A stretch of DNA of 58,944 bases. Origin: Lachnospiraceae bacterium (GTDB taxonomy: Bacteria; Bacillota; Clostridia; Lachnospirales; Lachnospiraceae). The translations under genes were made by a program, and so were the position numbers. Under the pieces are notes generated by a model that saw nothing but the letters and a program-made list of their open reading frames with translations, ran no database searches and was not told the DNA's origin. Below, one piece after another: positions 46,801 to 55,853 of this stretch (the stretch's first letter is position 1; the number at the start of each line of letters is the position of its first letter). The DNA lies in the NCBI GenBank assembly GCA_016283775.1, contig JAEENL010000193.1, forward strand, positions 1-58,944. Direction: 5' to 3'.

Positions 46801-47685
46801 ATGTCATACGTGATCTCGACCGATACATCGGCAAATCTGCCGGATGCAATGATAGAACAGAACGACCTCGTGCTCATACCTTTCTCATACATCGAAAACG
46901 GAGAGGAAAAGCAGTGCCTGAAGCTTGAGGAATTTGACGCGGAAAGTTATTACAGATCGATAAGAGGAAAGGTGCCGCACACGTCGATGATCAATATCGA
47001 CCAGTATCTGAATGCCTGGGAACCGCTCCTGAAGGAAGGAAAGGACGTGCTGCACATAAGCATGTCTTCAGGGATAAGCGGGGCCTACAATGCGTCTGTT
47101 GCGGCAGCGGAGCAGCTTTATGAGACCTATCCCGAACGCACCATTATCACAGTCGATACACGTGCGGCCTCTCTCGGAGAGGGGCTTCAGGTGCTCAAGG
47201 CCTGCGAGATGAAAAAGAGCGGCGCGTCGATAGAAGAGGTGGAAAAATATCTGCTTGCACTCAGGACGCACATGAAACAGATATTTACGGTGGACGACCT
47301 TATGCACTTAAAGCGCGGAGGCAGGCTTTCCGGCGGCATAGCGCTCCTCGGAACGGTGCTCCACATAAAGCCCGTGCTTATCGGAAACGAGCTCGGACAG
47401 ATCATCGCGGTAGACAAGGTGAGAGGAAAAAAAGCAGCTCTTACCGAGCTCTTTAAAGATTACGAGAAGAAGGTCGCGGATCCTGCAAAGGACCTTGTGG
47501 GCATTGCCCATTGCGGATGCTTTGCAGATGCGAAAGCGCTTTCCGACGATATCCAGAAATGCCATCCCGAGCAGCAGGTACTGATCGTGGATTATGAACC
47601 TGTGACCGGCTGCCATGTCGGCCCGGGCGCGGTCGCGCTTTTCTTTTTCCGCGATATCGCAAAGGAAACCGAAGTGCATAAATAA
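46801..47685 (+). CDS. DegV family fatty-acid-binding protein
   Basis: A 294-residue protein of the DegV fold: VISTDTSANLP at the N-terminus, SMSSGISGAYNASV (the loop that holds the fatty-acid carboxylate in the family), VDTRAASLGEGL and a C-terminal GCHVGPGAVALFF. DegV proteins present fatty acids to FakA kinase; no FakA gene is seen here. GGAGGAAC precedes the ATG at 46801. It is divergent from the TetR gene with operator sites between, so TetR control of a lipid-related gene is plausible. Confidence 0.88.
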   Translation: MSYVISTDTSANLPDAMIEQNDLVLIPFSYIENGEEKQCLKLEEFDAESYYRSIRGKVPHTSMINIDQYLNAWEPLLKEGKDVLHISMSSGISGAYNASVAAAEQLYETYPERTIITVDTRAASLGEGLQVLKACEMKKSGASIEEVEKYLLALRTHMKQIFTVDDLMHLKRGGRLSGGIALLGTVLHIKPVLIGNELGQIIAVDKVRGKKAALTELFKDYEKKVADPAKDLVGIAHCGCFADAKALSDDIQKCHPEQQVLIVDYEPVTGCHVGPGAVALFFFRDIAKETEVHK

Positions 47686-47689
47686 TGAC

Positions 47690-47719
47690 TTGCCAATGTA
47701 GTGCAGATAGTGCTATACT
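47690..47719 (+). promoter_or_regulatory. Promoter of small membrane protein gene
   Basis: TTGCCA (47690-47695), 18 bases, TATACT (47714-47719), 47 bases before the ATG at 47766. Confidence 0.6.
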
Positions 47720-47765
47720 TTCATCATAAACCCATTGTCCCATGGGGACGGAAAGGATGAAAGAA

Positions 47766-47981
47766 ATGAGAAAACTCTGCAGATTCCTTGGAACGGTAAT
47801 ATCCCTCTCCGCAATAGCATACACGGCATATTCGCTTTATGAAAAATACGGCGCAAAAAAAGAAGACGATGATGACGAAGATTTCGATGACTTCTTTGAG
47901 GACGCTTCGTTCAAAGAAGGAAAGGGCGAAAAGAGAGAATATGTGACCATCGACATCGACAAGGACGAAAACAAAGACTGA
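47766..47981 (+). CDS. Small membrane protein with acidic tail
   Basis: About 71 residues: one hydrophobic segment (about 5-27), a short basic stretch, then KKEDDDDEDFDDFFED and a mixed acidic tail. I recognise no family; similar short single-span acidic proteins are common in Lachnospiraceae. I chose the ATG at 47766 (AAAGGA 8 bases upstream) over 47742 and 47757. Its own promoter and a terminator make it monocistronic. Confidence 0.6.
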   Translation: MRKLCRFLGTVISLSAIAYTAYSLYEKYGAKKEDDDDEDFDDFFEDASFKEGKGEKREYVTIDIDKDENKD

Positions 47982-47996
47982 TAGCTTAAAGACAAA

Positions 47997-48024
47997 ATCC
48001 CCACCCTGCAGGGTGGGGATTTTT
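47997..48024. terminator. Bidirectional terminator
   Basis: ATCCCCACCC, loop TGCA, GGGTGGGGAT, then four or more T; it also serves the convergent aldo-keto reductase gene (ATTTTG on the minus side). Confidence 0.93.
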
Positions 48025-48037
48025 AGATGCGTCCGTA

Positions 48038-49159
48038 TCAGAGCGCCGAGATCTCTTCATGGAGTCTTGCAAGATCTTCACGGATGGAAAGATGCTGAGG
48101 GCACTGCTCCTCACATGCGCCGCATCTTAAGCACATGTCCGCGCGCTCCGAAGGCTGTATGCGCTCGAAATATTCATGCTTTGCGGCATCCGCGTTGGAA
48201 TACATCCCGTATTTGTTCCACATGCGGAACATCCTGGGGATATCGAGTCCGCCCGGACAGGGCATGCAATAGCGGCATCCCGTGCAGCCGTTGCGCTTTC
48301 TGGAATTTACCACTTCCACAAGCTTCTCCACGGTCTCGAGTTCTTTTTCGCTTAAAACAGCGAAATTGTTCATCGTGTAAAGATTGTCCTTTACCTGATC
48401 CGGCTCTGACATTCCGCTGAGGATCACCTTGATCTGCGGCTTTGAGCCGAGCCATCTGAAGCCCCACGAAGCGATGGAACGGTCAGGACATACATCCTTG
48501 AACAAGGCTTCGACTTCGGGTGCATATGCCGCCATCTCGCCGCCGTGGAGCGGTTCCATGATGACGATGGGAACGTTCAGCTTTTCGCAGAGAGCATATC
48601 CGCGGTCTCCGGGATCGGCCTTTGTGTCCATGTAATTGTACTGGATCTGGCAGAAATCCCAGTCACGGTAGGTGAGTATCTTTTCAAAAGTAGCATAATC
48701 GTCGTGGAACGAAAAACCAAGATATCTGATCTTTCCTTCTTTTTTGAGGCTCTCGGCATATTCAATGACACCGAGATCCACAAGACTTTGGAAGCGTGCC
48801 TTGTCAAGCGCGTGGAGCAGATAAAAATCCACATGATCCGTTCTCAAGTGTTCAAGCTGGGTCGCAAAGATCCTCTTGGCATCATCGAGCGAATGCACCT
48901 CCCACGGCGGGAGCTTTGTTGCCAGATAGAAGGAATCCCTGGGGTATTTGCTCATCACTTTTCCGAGGAAAGGCTCGCTTTTTCCGCTGTGATAAGGCCA
49001 TGCCGTGTCAAAATAGGTGATTCCCGCGCGATAAGCCTCGTCAAGCATCGCCTCGGCTTTTACCTCATCGATCTCCCCATCCTTAGTGGGAAATCTCATA
49101 CATCCGAAACCAAGAAGAGAGGTTTCGATGCCAAGTTTTTCAAGTTTTCTTTTTTCCAT
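48038..49159 (-). CDS. Aldo-keto reductase with C-terminal 4Fe-4S domain
   Basis: A 373-residue protein: aldo-keto reductase barrel (LGIETSLLGFGCMRFPT, FDTAWPYHSGKSE with the catalytic Asp and Tyr, LATKLPPW with the Lys, YLLHALD with the His) followed by a ferredoxin-like tail with GCTGCRYCMPCPGG and CLRCGACEEQCPQH, two Cys clusters. This form is common in strict anaerobes and may take electrons from iron-sulfur carriers. The substrate is unknown. I chose the ATG at 49159 after AGGAG; the ATG at 49192 is rejected. Confidence 0.9.
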   Translation of the reverse strand: MEKRKLEKLGIETSLLGFGCMRFPTKDGEIDEVKAEAMLDEAYRAGITYFDTAWPYHSGKSEPFLGKVMSKYPRDSFYLATKLPPWEVHSLDDAKRIFATQLEHLRTDHVDFYLLHALDKARFQSLVDLGVIEYAESLKKEGKIRYLGFSFHDDYATFEKILTYRDWDFCQIQYNYMDTKADPGDRGYALCEKLNVPIVIMEPLHGGEMAAYAPEVEALFKDVCPDRSIASWGFRWLGSKPQIKVILSGMSEPDQVKDNLYTMNNFAVLSEKELETVEKLVEVVNSRKRNGCTGCRYCMPCPGGLDIPRMFRMWNKYGMYSNADAAKHEYFERIQPSERADMCLRCGACEEQCPQHLSIREDLARLHEEISAL

Positions 49160-49212
49160 TGGCGTTCTCCTGTTCAGCAGGTGTGTCGACATCCTGATAT
49201 GTTGTGATACAG

Positions 49213-49241
49213 ATTATAGCCGCACGCACGAGGTTTTGCAA
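49213..49241 (-). promoter_or_regulatory. Promoter of ferredoxin-type aldo-keto reductase
   Basis: On the minus strand TTGCAA (49241-49236), 17 bases, perfect TATAAT (49218-49213), 54 bases before the start. Confidence 0.75.
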
Positions 49242-49277
49242 GGGGTTGAAAATGCGGAATATTTAATTGTATTTGTA

Positions 49278-49306
49278 TTGACTTATCTTTTTGGTTTTTT
49301 TATGAT
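49278..49306 (+). promoter_or_regulatory. Promoter of YghZ-type aldo-keto reductase
   Basis: TTGACT (49278-49283), 17 bases, TATGAT (49301-49306). Transcription would begin near 49313, so both possible start codons (49329, 49368) are within the RNA. Confidence 0.65.
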
Positions 49307-49367
49307 ATGATAGTAACCGGAGGCTTGTATGAAATATAAGAATCACCCAGGAATAAAGGAGAATATC

Positions 49368-50351
49368 ATGTATCTGGCAAAAGGATCACGTTACGAAGAT
49401 ATGAAATATAACCGTTGCGGAGCGAGCGGCCTGAAGCTTCCCGAGGTTTCTCTCGGATTTTGGCACAATTTCGGAGACACCGCAAATATGCAAAATATGT
49501 CCGAAATGTGCCGCACGGCGTTTGACATGGGTATCACCCATTTTGACCTTGCAAACAACTATGGCCCTGCGGAAGGCGCAGCAGAGGAAAATTTCGGAAA
49601 GATACTTGAAAAAGACCTCGGCAGATACCGCGATGAGCTCGTGATATCCACAAAAGCGGGCTATTATATGTGGCCCGGCCCTTACGGCGATCACGGCAGC
49701 AGAAAGTATCTCATCGCAAGTCTCGACCAGAGCCTGAAGCGCATGGGACTTGACTATGTCGATATCTACTATCATCACCGTCCCGATCCCGAGACACCGC
49801 TCGAAGAGACCTGCGGAGCGCTCGACGACATCGTACGATCAGGAAAGGCTCTGTATGTCGGCATTTCCAACTACAACAAAGAGCAGACCGAAGCCGCGCA
49901 GAAGATATTCAAAAAGCTCGGAACGCCTTTTATCATCAATCAGAGCAGATACTCCATCTTTGACAGGAGCATTGAGAAGAACGGACTTAAGGACTATGCC
50001 TACAAGAACGGCGTGGGTGTCATCACCTTCTGCCCGCTCGCCCAGGGTCTCCTTACAGGAAAGTATCTGAACGGCATTCCGGAAGATTCCCGCGTTAAGA
50101 CTGACGGCAGATTCCTCCATGAGGCCGACATCAACGAAAAGACCATAGCGCGCATCAGAGCTCTCAATGACATCGCTCAGAAGCGCGGACAGACCCTTGC
50201 CCAGATGGCTCTCGCATGGATACTCCGCGACGGCGATATCACATCGGTGCTTATCGGCGCTTCAAGAGCGGCACAGATCGCAGAGAACATCGAGGCAGTA
50301 AAGAACACCGAGTTTTCAGCGGAAGAGCGCGCCGCAATAGACAGTATATGA
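49368..50351 (+). CDS. YghZ-type aldo-keto reductase (glyceraldehyde-3-phosphate reductase-like)
   Basis: About 327 residues of the KCNAB/YghZ branch of aldo-keto reductases. It starts MYLAKGSRYEDMKYNRCGASGLKLPEVSLGFWHNFG, typical of YghZ; catalytic residues are visible in FDLANNYG (Asp, Tyr), STKAGY (Lys) and YYHHRPD (His). YghZ reduces L-glyceraldehyde 3-phosphate and methylglyoxal, so detoxification is likely. The ATG at 49368 has AAGGAG 7 bases upstream and matches the family start. An in-frame ATG at 49329 with its own GGAGG would add 13 residues. The gene is divergent from the other aldo-keto reductase. Confidence 0.88.
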   Translation: MYLAKGSRYEDMKYNRCGASGLKLPEVSLGFWHNFGDTANMQNMSEMCRTAFDMGITHFDLANNYGPAEGAAEENFGKILEKDLGRYRDELVISTKAGYYMWPGPYGDHGSRKYLIASLDQSLKRMGLDYVDIYYHHRPDPETPLEETCGALDDIVRSGKALYVGISNYNKEQTEAAQKIFKKLGTPFIINQSRYSIFDRSIEKNGLKDYAYKNGVGVITFCPLAQGLLTGKYLNGIPEDSRVKTDGRFLHEADINEKTIARIRALNDIAQKRGQTLAQMALAWILRDGDITSVLIGASRAAQIAENIEAVKNTEFSAEERAAIDSI

Positions 50352-50366
50352 TCACGGAGGCAACGT

Positions 50367-50717
50367 ATGGCTGACAGAAAAAGCACATTCAAGCTTGACA
50401 CGGTGACCTTTGAGGACGAACCGGATGTCATATATGATGTATTGTCCATCTTTCCCGTAAACATCGACAATACCGGGGACAGGATGTATGCGGCGCTTCT
50501 TAAGCGTGATGCGGACGACGATGACGACGTCCTTCTTTACCGTGCCGACGTTACGGATCCCGACAATGTACAGATCACACCCATTGAAGACGATGACGAG
50601 TTTGAGATAGTCTCGGACGCCTTTGACGAACTCCTTGACGAACAGGAGTTTGACGAGATGTTTGACGGCTTTGACGACGAAGAGTTCATGGAAATGGATG
50701 ACGAAGAGGAAGATTGA
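50367..50717 (+). CDS. DUF1292 family protein
   Basis: A 116-residue very acidic protein. FEDEPDVIYDVLSIFPVN, RMYAALLKRDADDDDDVLLYR and a C-terminal DDEF run match DUF1292 (YrzB-like), small cytoplasmic proteins of unknown role common in Bacillota. The last 50 residues are mostly Asp and Glu. A CGGAGG site precedes the ATG, 15 bases after the preceding stop. Confidence 0.85.
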   Translation: MADRKSTFKLDTVTFEDEPDVIYDVLSIFPVNIDNTGDRMYAALLKRDADDDDDVLLYRADVTDPDNVQITPIEDDDEFEIVSDAFDELLDEQEFDEMFDGFDDEEFMEMDDEEED

Positions 50718-50740
50718 AAGTAAGGAAAGGCGAGACTGCC

Positions 50741-51349
50741 ATGATCAAAAATGTGATCTTTGATATCGGAAATGTCCTTGGACATTTTTGCTGGGAAGAA
50801 GTCCTTAAGACAAAAATGGGACTTTCCAAAGAGGCCTTTGACGCAGTCGCCGCCGCAACCGTTAAAAGCAAATGGTGGAACGAGTTTGACAGGAGCCTTG
50901 TTCCGGACGACGAGATCATGGAAAACTGCATAAAGCTTAACCCTGCCTACGAAAAAGAGATCAGGGATTTTTTCGGTCGCGTCGGCGAGGTGGTCGTGGA
51001 TTATGACTATTCCTCGGACTGGATCAGAGAACTTAAAGCCGCGGGGCTTAAAGTATATATCCTGTCAAATTATGCCCGCACCACATTTTACCGCACCCAT
51101 GAAAAAGGAGCGCTGAAGTTTCTTGATATTGTGGACGGCAGAGTCATTTCGTTTGAAGTATTCCAGCTGAAGCCCGATCCCGAGATATATGAGACTTTGC
51201 TTAAGAAGTATGCGCTCGATCCCACGGAGTGCGTTTTTATCGATGACAGGGCCGAGAATATCGAAACGGCCCGAAAGCTCGGAATGAAGGGCATAGTTTT
51301 TACCGACTACGAAACAGGCCGAAAGGAACTGGAAGGGTATCTGAATTGA
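50741..51349 (+). CDS. HAD-family hydrolase (YihX-like)
   Basis: A 202-residue HAD protein: FDIGNVLGHF (nucleophile motif with GNV, typical of the YihX branch), ILSNYA, then KPDPEIYETLL and CVFIDDRAENIETARKLG. YihX dephosphorylates alpha-glucose 1-phosphate; here the substrate is open. I chose the ATG at 50741; an in-frame TTG at 50714 would overlap the previous gene. Its stop overlaps the next start by three bases. Confidence 0.82.
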   Translation: MIKNVIFDIGNVLGHFCWEEVLKTKMGLSKEAFDAVAAATVKSKWWNEFDRSLVPDDEIMENCIKLNPAYEKEIRDFFGRVGEVVVDYDYSSDWIRELKAAGLKVYILSNYARTTFYRTHEKGALKFLDIVDGRVISFEVFQLKPDPEIYETLLKKYALDPTECVFIDDRAENIETARKLGMKGIVFTDYETGRKELEGYLN

Positions 51350-52620
51350 GCAGGAACACGAGAAACATCTGCATATTTGCCGCAGTGGTCGTTCTGGCCA
51401 TTCTTTTTGCTGCCTGCGGAACGAGGAAATACCCTACACTTCCAAAGATCACTGCGACTCCTACGGTAAAGATAGTCAACATACACTCGCAGCACAATAC
51501 CCCCACCCCTACGTTCACCCCGACCCCCGAAGGACAGGGAAGCGGCAGTGGGGGCGAAGGCTCCGGGCTGGTGCCAATAGACGAGCTGTTCCCGGGACAC
51601 GGCGAAGGAGACGCCACTCCTACTCCCGCGGCCACAAAAAAGCCGGAAAAAACAGGCAGCCCGTCCAAGACAAAGACTCCGACTCCGACAAAGAAACCCT
51701 CGACGACTCCAAAGCCGACAAATACGCCAAGGCCCACAAAGCCTTCGCGTCCTACGCTGACGCCTACAAATACACCTGCGGCATCGCCCACGCCGGGCAC
51801 CTTTGTGGTGATCTTCATCACCGGCACGCCGACGCCGTCTCCTACAGTGAAACCCACCGCAACGCCGAAGCCCACTGCGACCTCATCACCCACACCTACA
51901 GCGACTTTGTCACCGACTCCGACGTTCACTCCCACACCCACACGTGATCCGAACGCGTCGCCAACGCCTACATCGTCACCGACACCTACGCCTACGAATA
52001 CCGCGACGCCTACACCCACAAATATCGCCATAGATCCGACGCATTTCCCGGATGCTGCTTTCAGGGAGTACGTTACAAGCGAACTTGACCCGAATCATGA
52101 CGGACAGCTCACGCACAGGGAACTGGCCGGGATAACCGCGATCGATGTGGGTACAAAGAATATCGAAGACCTGACAGGGTTGTCTTATTTTACAGAGATC
52201 ACATCACTGCAATGTCAGAACAACCGGCTGACCGACCTTGATCTTACAGGGATCACAAAGCTTACGGAACTGACCTGCGCGAACAACCGGCTGGCAACGC
52301 TTGACGTGAGGGGACTTGCCGCGCTTCAGACCTTTGACTGCAGTTTCAACCAGTTTGAACAGATAGACGTGAGTCAGAACAATGCTCTCACGACCTTCAA
52401 CTGCAGCGACTGCATGTTGACAGCGCTTGACGTAACGCATAACAGCCATCTGCGAAGCCTTGACTGCCACAACAACCGGCTCACGGAACTGAACCTTTTG
52501 AGCAGTGGCTCGCTCACAACGCTCAACTCCACAGGAAACCTGATCACTATCCTCGATATCTCAAGATGTCCGCTGCTTTCCAACTGTTCTGCGGATCCGG
52601 GCGTCGATATCATACGGTGA
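51346..52620 (+). CDS. Lipoprotein with Thr-Pro linker, EF-hand-like loop and leucine-rich repeats
   Basis: A 424-residue surface lipoprotein with lipobox LFAAC (Cys24). Residues about 35-220 are low-complexity Thr, Pro, Lys and Ser. After FPDAAFREYVTSELDPNHDGQLTHRE (an EF-hand-like loop) comes a leucine-rich repeat domain with units such as ITSLQCQNNRLTDLDLTG. LRR domains of this kind bind proteins or glycans. The start is a TTG overlapping the previous stop (TTGA), with GGAAGG 9 bases upstream; the signal peptide supports it. Confidence 0.8.
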   Translation: MSRNTRNICIFAAVVVLAILFAACGTRKYPTLPKITATPTVKIVNIHSQHNTPTPTFTPTPEGQGSGSGGEGSGLVPIDELFPGHGEGDATPTPAATKKPEKTGSPSKTKTPTPTKKPSTTPKPTNTPRPTKPSRPTLTPTNTPAASPTPGTFVVIFITGTPTPSPTVKPTATPKPTATSSPTPTATLSPTPTFTPTPTRDPNASPTPTSSPTPTPTNTATPTPTNIAIDPTHFPDAAFREYVTSELDPNHDGQLTHRELAGITAIDVGTKNIEDLTGLSYFTEITSLQCQNNRLTDLDLTGITKLTELTCANNRLATLDVRGLAALQTFDCSFNQFEQIDVSQNNALTTFNCSDCMLTALDVTHNSHLRSLDCHNNRLTELNLLSSGSLTTLNSTGNLITILDISRCPLLSNCSADPGVDIIR

Positions 52621-52626
52621 CCTGCC

Positions 52627-54999
52627 ATGGGAAGCAACATAGAATCCATCGTTTCCGTGCGTAACCTTGTCGAGTTTATCTTAAGGTCCGGAGATATTGA
52701 CAATACCACGGCTCACGCCGATACGGACGCGATGCAGGAAGGCGCGCGCATTCACAGAAAGCTGCAAAAAGCCGCTCCTGTGGGCTACAGGGCCGAAGTG
52801 CCGTTAAAGACGGTGATCGTCCTCGAAAGAGGAGAGGACAGCATTGCACTCACTGTAGACGGCAGAGCGGACGGTATTCTCACAGAAGAAAAAAACGGCA
52901 TTCAGAGCATCACTATAGATGAGATAAAGAGCACATATCTGTCTCTTGAACGTATAGAGGCGCCCGTGCCTGTCCATGAGGCGCAGGCAAAATGCTATGC
53001 CGCGATCTACGGCTCGGACGAGGGATTGACGGATATCACGGTGCAGCTCACATACTGCAATATTGACACCGAACAGGTGAAACAGTTCGCAACGGCATAT
53101 ACCGTGAAGGAACTGAAAGACTGGTTCGATTCCGTTGTGAATGCCTATTCCGTATGGCTTTTCTGGGAACTCGACTGGAAAAGGAAGCGCGACGCATCGA
53201 TAAAAGAACTGACATTTCCCTATTCCTACAGACCGGGACAACGCGAACTCGTCGGAAACGTATACAAGAGCATTTCACGGGGACGTAAGCTTTTCATCGA
53301 AGCCCCCACGGGTGTCGGAAAGACCATTTCCACGGTGTTTCCCGCAGTGTGGACGGTGGGTGAAGGCAAAGCCTCAAAGATCTTTTATCTGACCGCAAAG
53401 ACCATAGCGCGCACCGTGGCGGAGGACACGTTCTCACTGCTCTCTGCAAACGGGCTCAAATTCCGCTTTGTGACGATAACGTCCAGAGAAAAAAGCTGCG
53501 TACTCGAAAAACCACAGTGCAATCCAAAGGAATGTCCCCGCGCAAAGGGGCATTTCGACAGGGTGAACGATTGTGTGTTCGATCTTTTGCAAAATGAAGA
53601 GAATATAGACAGAGAAAAGATATTTTTTTATGCCGAAAAGCATAACGTCTGCCCCTTCGAGATGTGCCTTGACGTGTCGACATGGGCTGACGGTATCATC
53701 TGCGATTACAACTATGCTTTCGATCCCAGGGCGAGCCTCAAGCGCTATTTTTCAGAGGACGTGAAAAATGACTATATCTTCCTGATAGATGAGGCGCACA
53801 ACCTCCTTGAGCGCTCCAGAGAAATGTATTCCGCGGAGCTTGTTAAAGAAGATCTACTCATGGCAAAACGTGTCCTCACGGGAAGGAGCAAAAAGCTTGA
53901 AAGGCATCTTGACGCCTGCAACAAAGCTTTGCTTGCCATGAAACGCGAGTGCGAGGATTTTCAGGTATGGGACAATGCCGATGACCTGTACAACAAGATC
54001 ACGCGCCTGAACACCGTTTTTCAGGAATTCCTCGAAGAAAACACACTTGACATGCCGGAACGGGATGAAGTGCTCGATCTCTATTTTTCGCTCCGCACCT
54101 TTGCCGAGGTCTACGAAAAGGTGGACGAGACCTACAGGATATACACGGATTACCTTCCCGGCGGGGATTTCAGGATAAAGCTCATGTGCATGGAGCCTGC
54201 GGCCCAGCTGAAACAGCGTCTTGACAATACAAAGGCTTCGGTACTGTTCAGCGCGACACTCCTTCCGATGGACTATTACAAGGAGCAGCTAGGTGGAAAT
54301 GCCGATGATTATGCGATCTATGCGCCTTCTCCGTTTAAGCCCGAAAAAAGGCTTGTTATGGTGGGAGGGGATGTTTCCACAAAATACACGAGGCGCGGAG
54401 AAGAAGAATATTCACGTATAGCGGACTATATCGACGGTTTTACCTCAGTGAAGACAGGAAACTACATGGTGTTCTTTTCTTCCTACAAAATGCTCGAGGA
54501 TGTGACTTCGGTATGGCAGCCTTCCGACGGAAGACGTGTCGTTGCGCAGCGCCGCGATATGACCGAAAAAGAAAAAGAAGAGTTCCTTGCGGAATTTGCC
54601 TGTGAACCCACTGATACGCTTATCGGTATGTGCGTCATGGGCGGTATTTTTTCCGAAGGGATAGATCTTAAGGGCGACCGTCTCACGGGAGCAGTGATAG
54701 TGGGGCCCGGACTGCCCATGGTGGGCTACGAAAAGGAGCTGTTCAAATACTACTTTGACGACAAAAACGGCAAAGGCTTTGAATATGCTTACCTGTATCC
54801 CGGGATGAACAAAGTCATGCAGTCCGCGGGGCGTGTGATAAGGACCGTGGATGATGTCGGAGCGATACTCCTCCTTGATGACAGATTTCTTAAAAGACGT
54901 TATAATGAGCTGTTTCCGCATGAATGGTTCCCGTTTGAAACGGTGACCGCGGCAACGGTACGGAATAAATTAAAAGGATTTTTTGATGGATTACGATAA
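52627..54999 (+). CDS. Nuclease-fused Fe-S helicase (XPD/DinG-like)
   Basis: A 790-residue protein. Residues about 5-190 look like a Cas4/RecB-type PD-(D/E)XK nuclease (AQEGARIHRKLQ-like start, TVDGRADGI, IDEIKSTY). Then an XPD-type helicase: Walker A APTGVGKT near 227, an Fe-S cysteine set from Cys291 (CVLEKPQCNPKECPRAKG, CVFD, CPFEMC), DEAH box IDEAHN and the C-terminal motifs (SAGRVIRT). It probably unwinds and cuts damaged or branched DNA. The start follows the LRR gene by 6 bases with a weak GGTGA site. Its end overlaps the next gene by 14 bases. Confidence 0.88.
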   Translation: MGSNIESIVSVRNLVEFILRSGDIDNTTAHADTDAMQEGARIHRKLQKAAPVGYRAEVPLKTVIVLERGEDSIALTVDGRADGILTEEKNGIQSITIDEIKSTYLSLERIEAPVPVHEAQAKCYAAIYGSDEGLTDITVQLTYCNIDTEQVKQFATAYTVKELKDWFDSVVNAYSVWLFWELDWKRKRDASIKELTFPYSYRPGQRELVGNVYKSISRGRKLFIEAPTGVGKTISTVFPAVWTVGEGKASKIFYLTAKTIARTVAEDTFSLLSANGLKFRFVTITSREKSCVLEKPQCNPKECPRAKGHFDRVNDCVFDLLQNEENIDREKIFFYAEKHNVCPFEMCLDVSTWADGIICDYNYAFDPRASLKRYFSEDVKNDYIFLIDEAHNLLERSREMYSAELVKEDLLMAKRVLTGRSKKLERHLDACNKALLAMKRECEDFQVWDNADDLYNKITRLNTVFQEFLEENTLDMPERDEVLDLYFSLRTFAEVYEKVDETYRIYTDYLPGGDFRIKLMCMEPAAQLKQRLDNTKASVLFSATLLPMDYYKEQLGGNADDYAIYAPSPFKPEKRLVMVGGDVSTKYTRRGEEEYSRIADYIDGFTSVKTGNYMVFFSSYKMLEDVTSVWQPSDGRRVVAQRRDMTEKEKEEFLAEFACEPTDTLIGMCVMGGIFSEGIDLKGDRLTGAVIVGPGLPMVGYEKELFKYYFDDKNGKGFEYAYLYPGMNKVMQSAGRVIRTVDDVGAILLLDDRFLKRRYNELFPHEWFPFETVTAATVRNKLKGFFDGLR

Positions 55000-55819
55000 C
55001 GAATTTGACATTTTCACACTGACAGGGGTAGCTGCGGCGGTGATCTGCTCGTTTCTGGCCATACTGTTCAACGGCGGATTCGGTGGGCTTGTCGGATGCG
55101 GGCTGTTCCTTATGGCGGGAGCCGCGGTGTCGTTCTTTTTTGCGCGCGGCTTTTCCATGATGTTCTCCTACATGCTGATAGTCCTTGCGCCTCCCGTGAC
55201 CATGCTGGGACTTAAGCTTCTGGGGATAAATATCGGGGAGCTCACGATCACGTTTCTTTTGGGGTTCCTTGGAGAAGCTTTCCTGATCCCCGTCGTTTTT
55301 GCAATGCTCCAGGCACTCCTCACAAGGGACGCGGAACGGAACAGTTTCGGTTTTTTCTTTAAGGAGCATCTTTGGATATTGCTTTCGGGATATGTTCTGT
55401 TTATGATATACAGGATGTTTTTCTTTGCTCCCGCGGACAGTATGGGAACCGTTCAGGTCATTCCGTTCGCGACATTTGCGGGCTACATCGAGGCTGTGAT
55501 AAATCAGGTGATAGAGCTTAAAGTCCTGCTCTTTTACCTGCTCTACACCATCGGCTCGTTTGTGCCTTTCGGCTATATCATCGCGGCAGTCATGGGAAGG
55601 ATGCATGTCGCCGCAAAGCTTCTCGTCGCATTGCTGCTCCCGGTGATCTCCGAGCTTTTGCCGCTGATCATGGGAAAGAGCGCATTTGACATCGATGCCG
55701 TCTTTTTCGGCTTCCTGGGAGGGTTACTGGGAATCGGCATCTTTCAGCTTCTGGACGCGGTCTTCATGGCCGTCTGCAGAGCGGGGCTAAAGGGAAATAC
55801 AAGGGCAAGTGAGATCTGA
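54986..55819 (+). CDS. Polytopic membrane protein of unknown function
   Basis: About 277 residues, with seven to eight hydrophobic segments. I recognise no family. The ATG at 54986 overlaps the helicase gene by 14 bases, with AAGGAT upstream; an in-frame TTG at 54983 is less likely. Confidence 0.6.
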   Translation: MDYDNEFDIFTLTGVAAAVICSFLAILFNGGFGGLVGCGLFLMAGAAVSFFFARGFSMMFSYMLIVLAPPVTMLGLKLLGINIGELTITFLLGFLGEAFLIPVVFAMLQALLTRDAERNSFGFFFKEHLWILLSGYVLFMIYRMFFFAPADSMGTVQVIPFATFAGYIEAVINQVIELKVLLFYLLYTIGSFVPFGYIIAAVMGRMHVAAKLLVALLLPVISELLPLIMGKSAFDIDAVFFGFLGGLLGIGIFQLLDAVFMAVCRAGLKGNTRASEI

Positions 55820-55853
55820 TCAAAAATAAAAGTTACTTAAAAGGAGGAACAAC

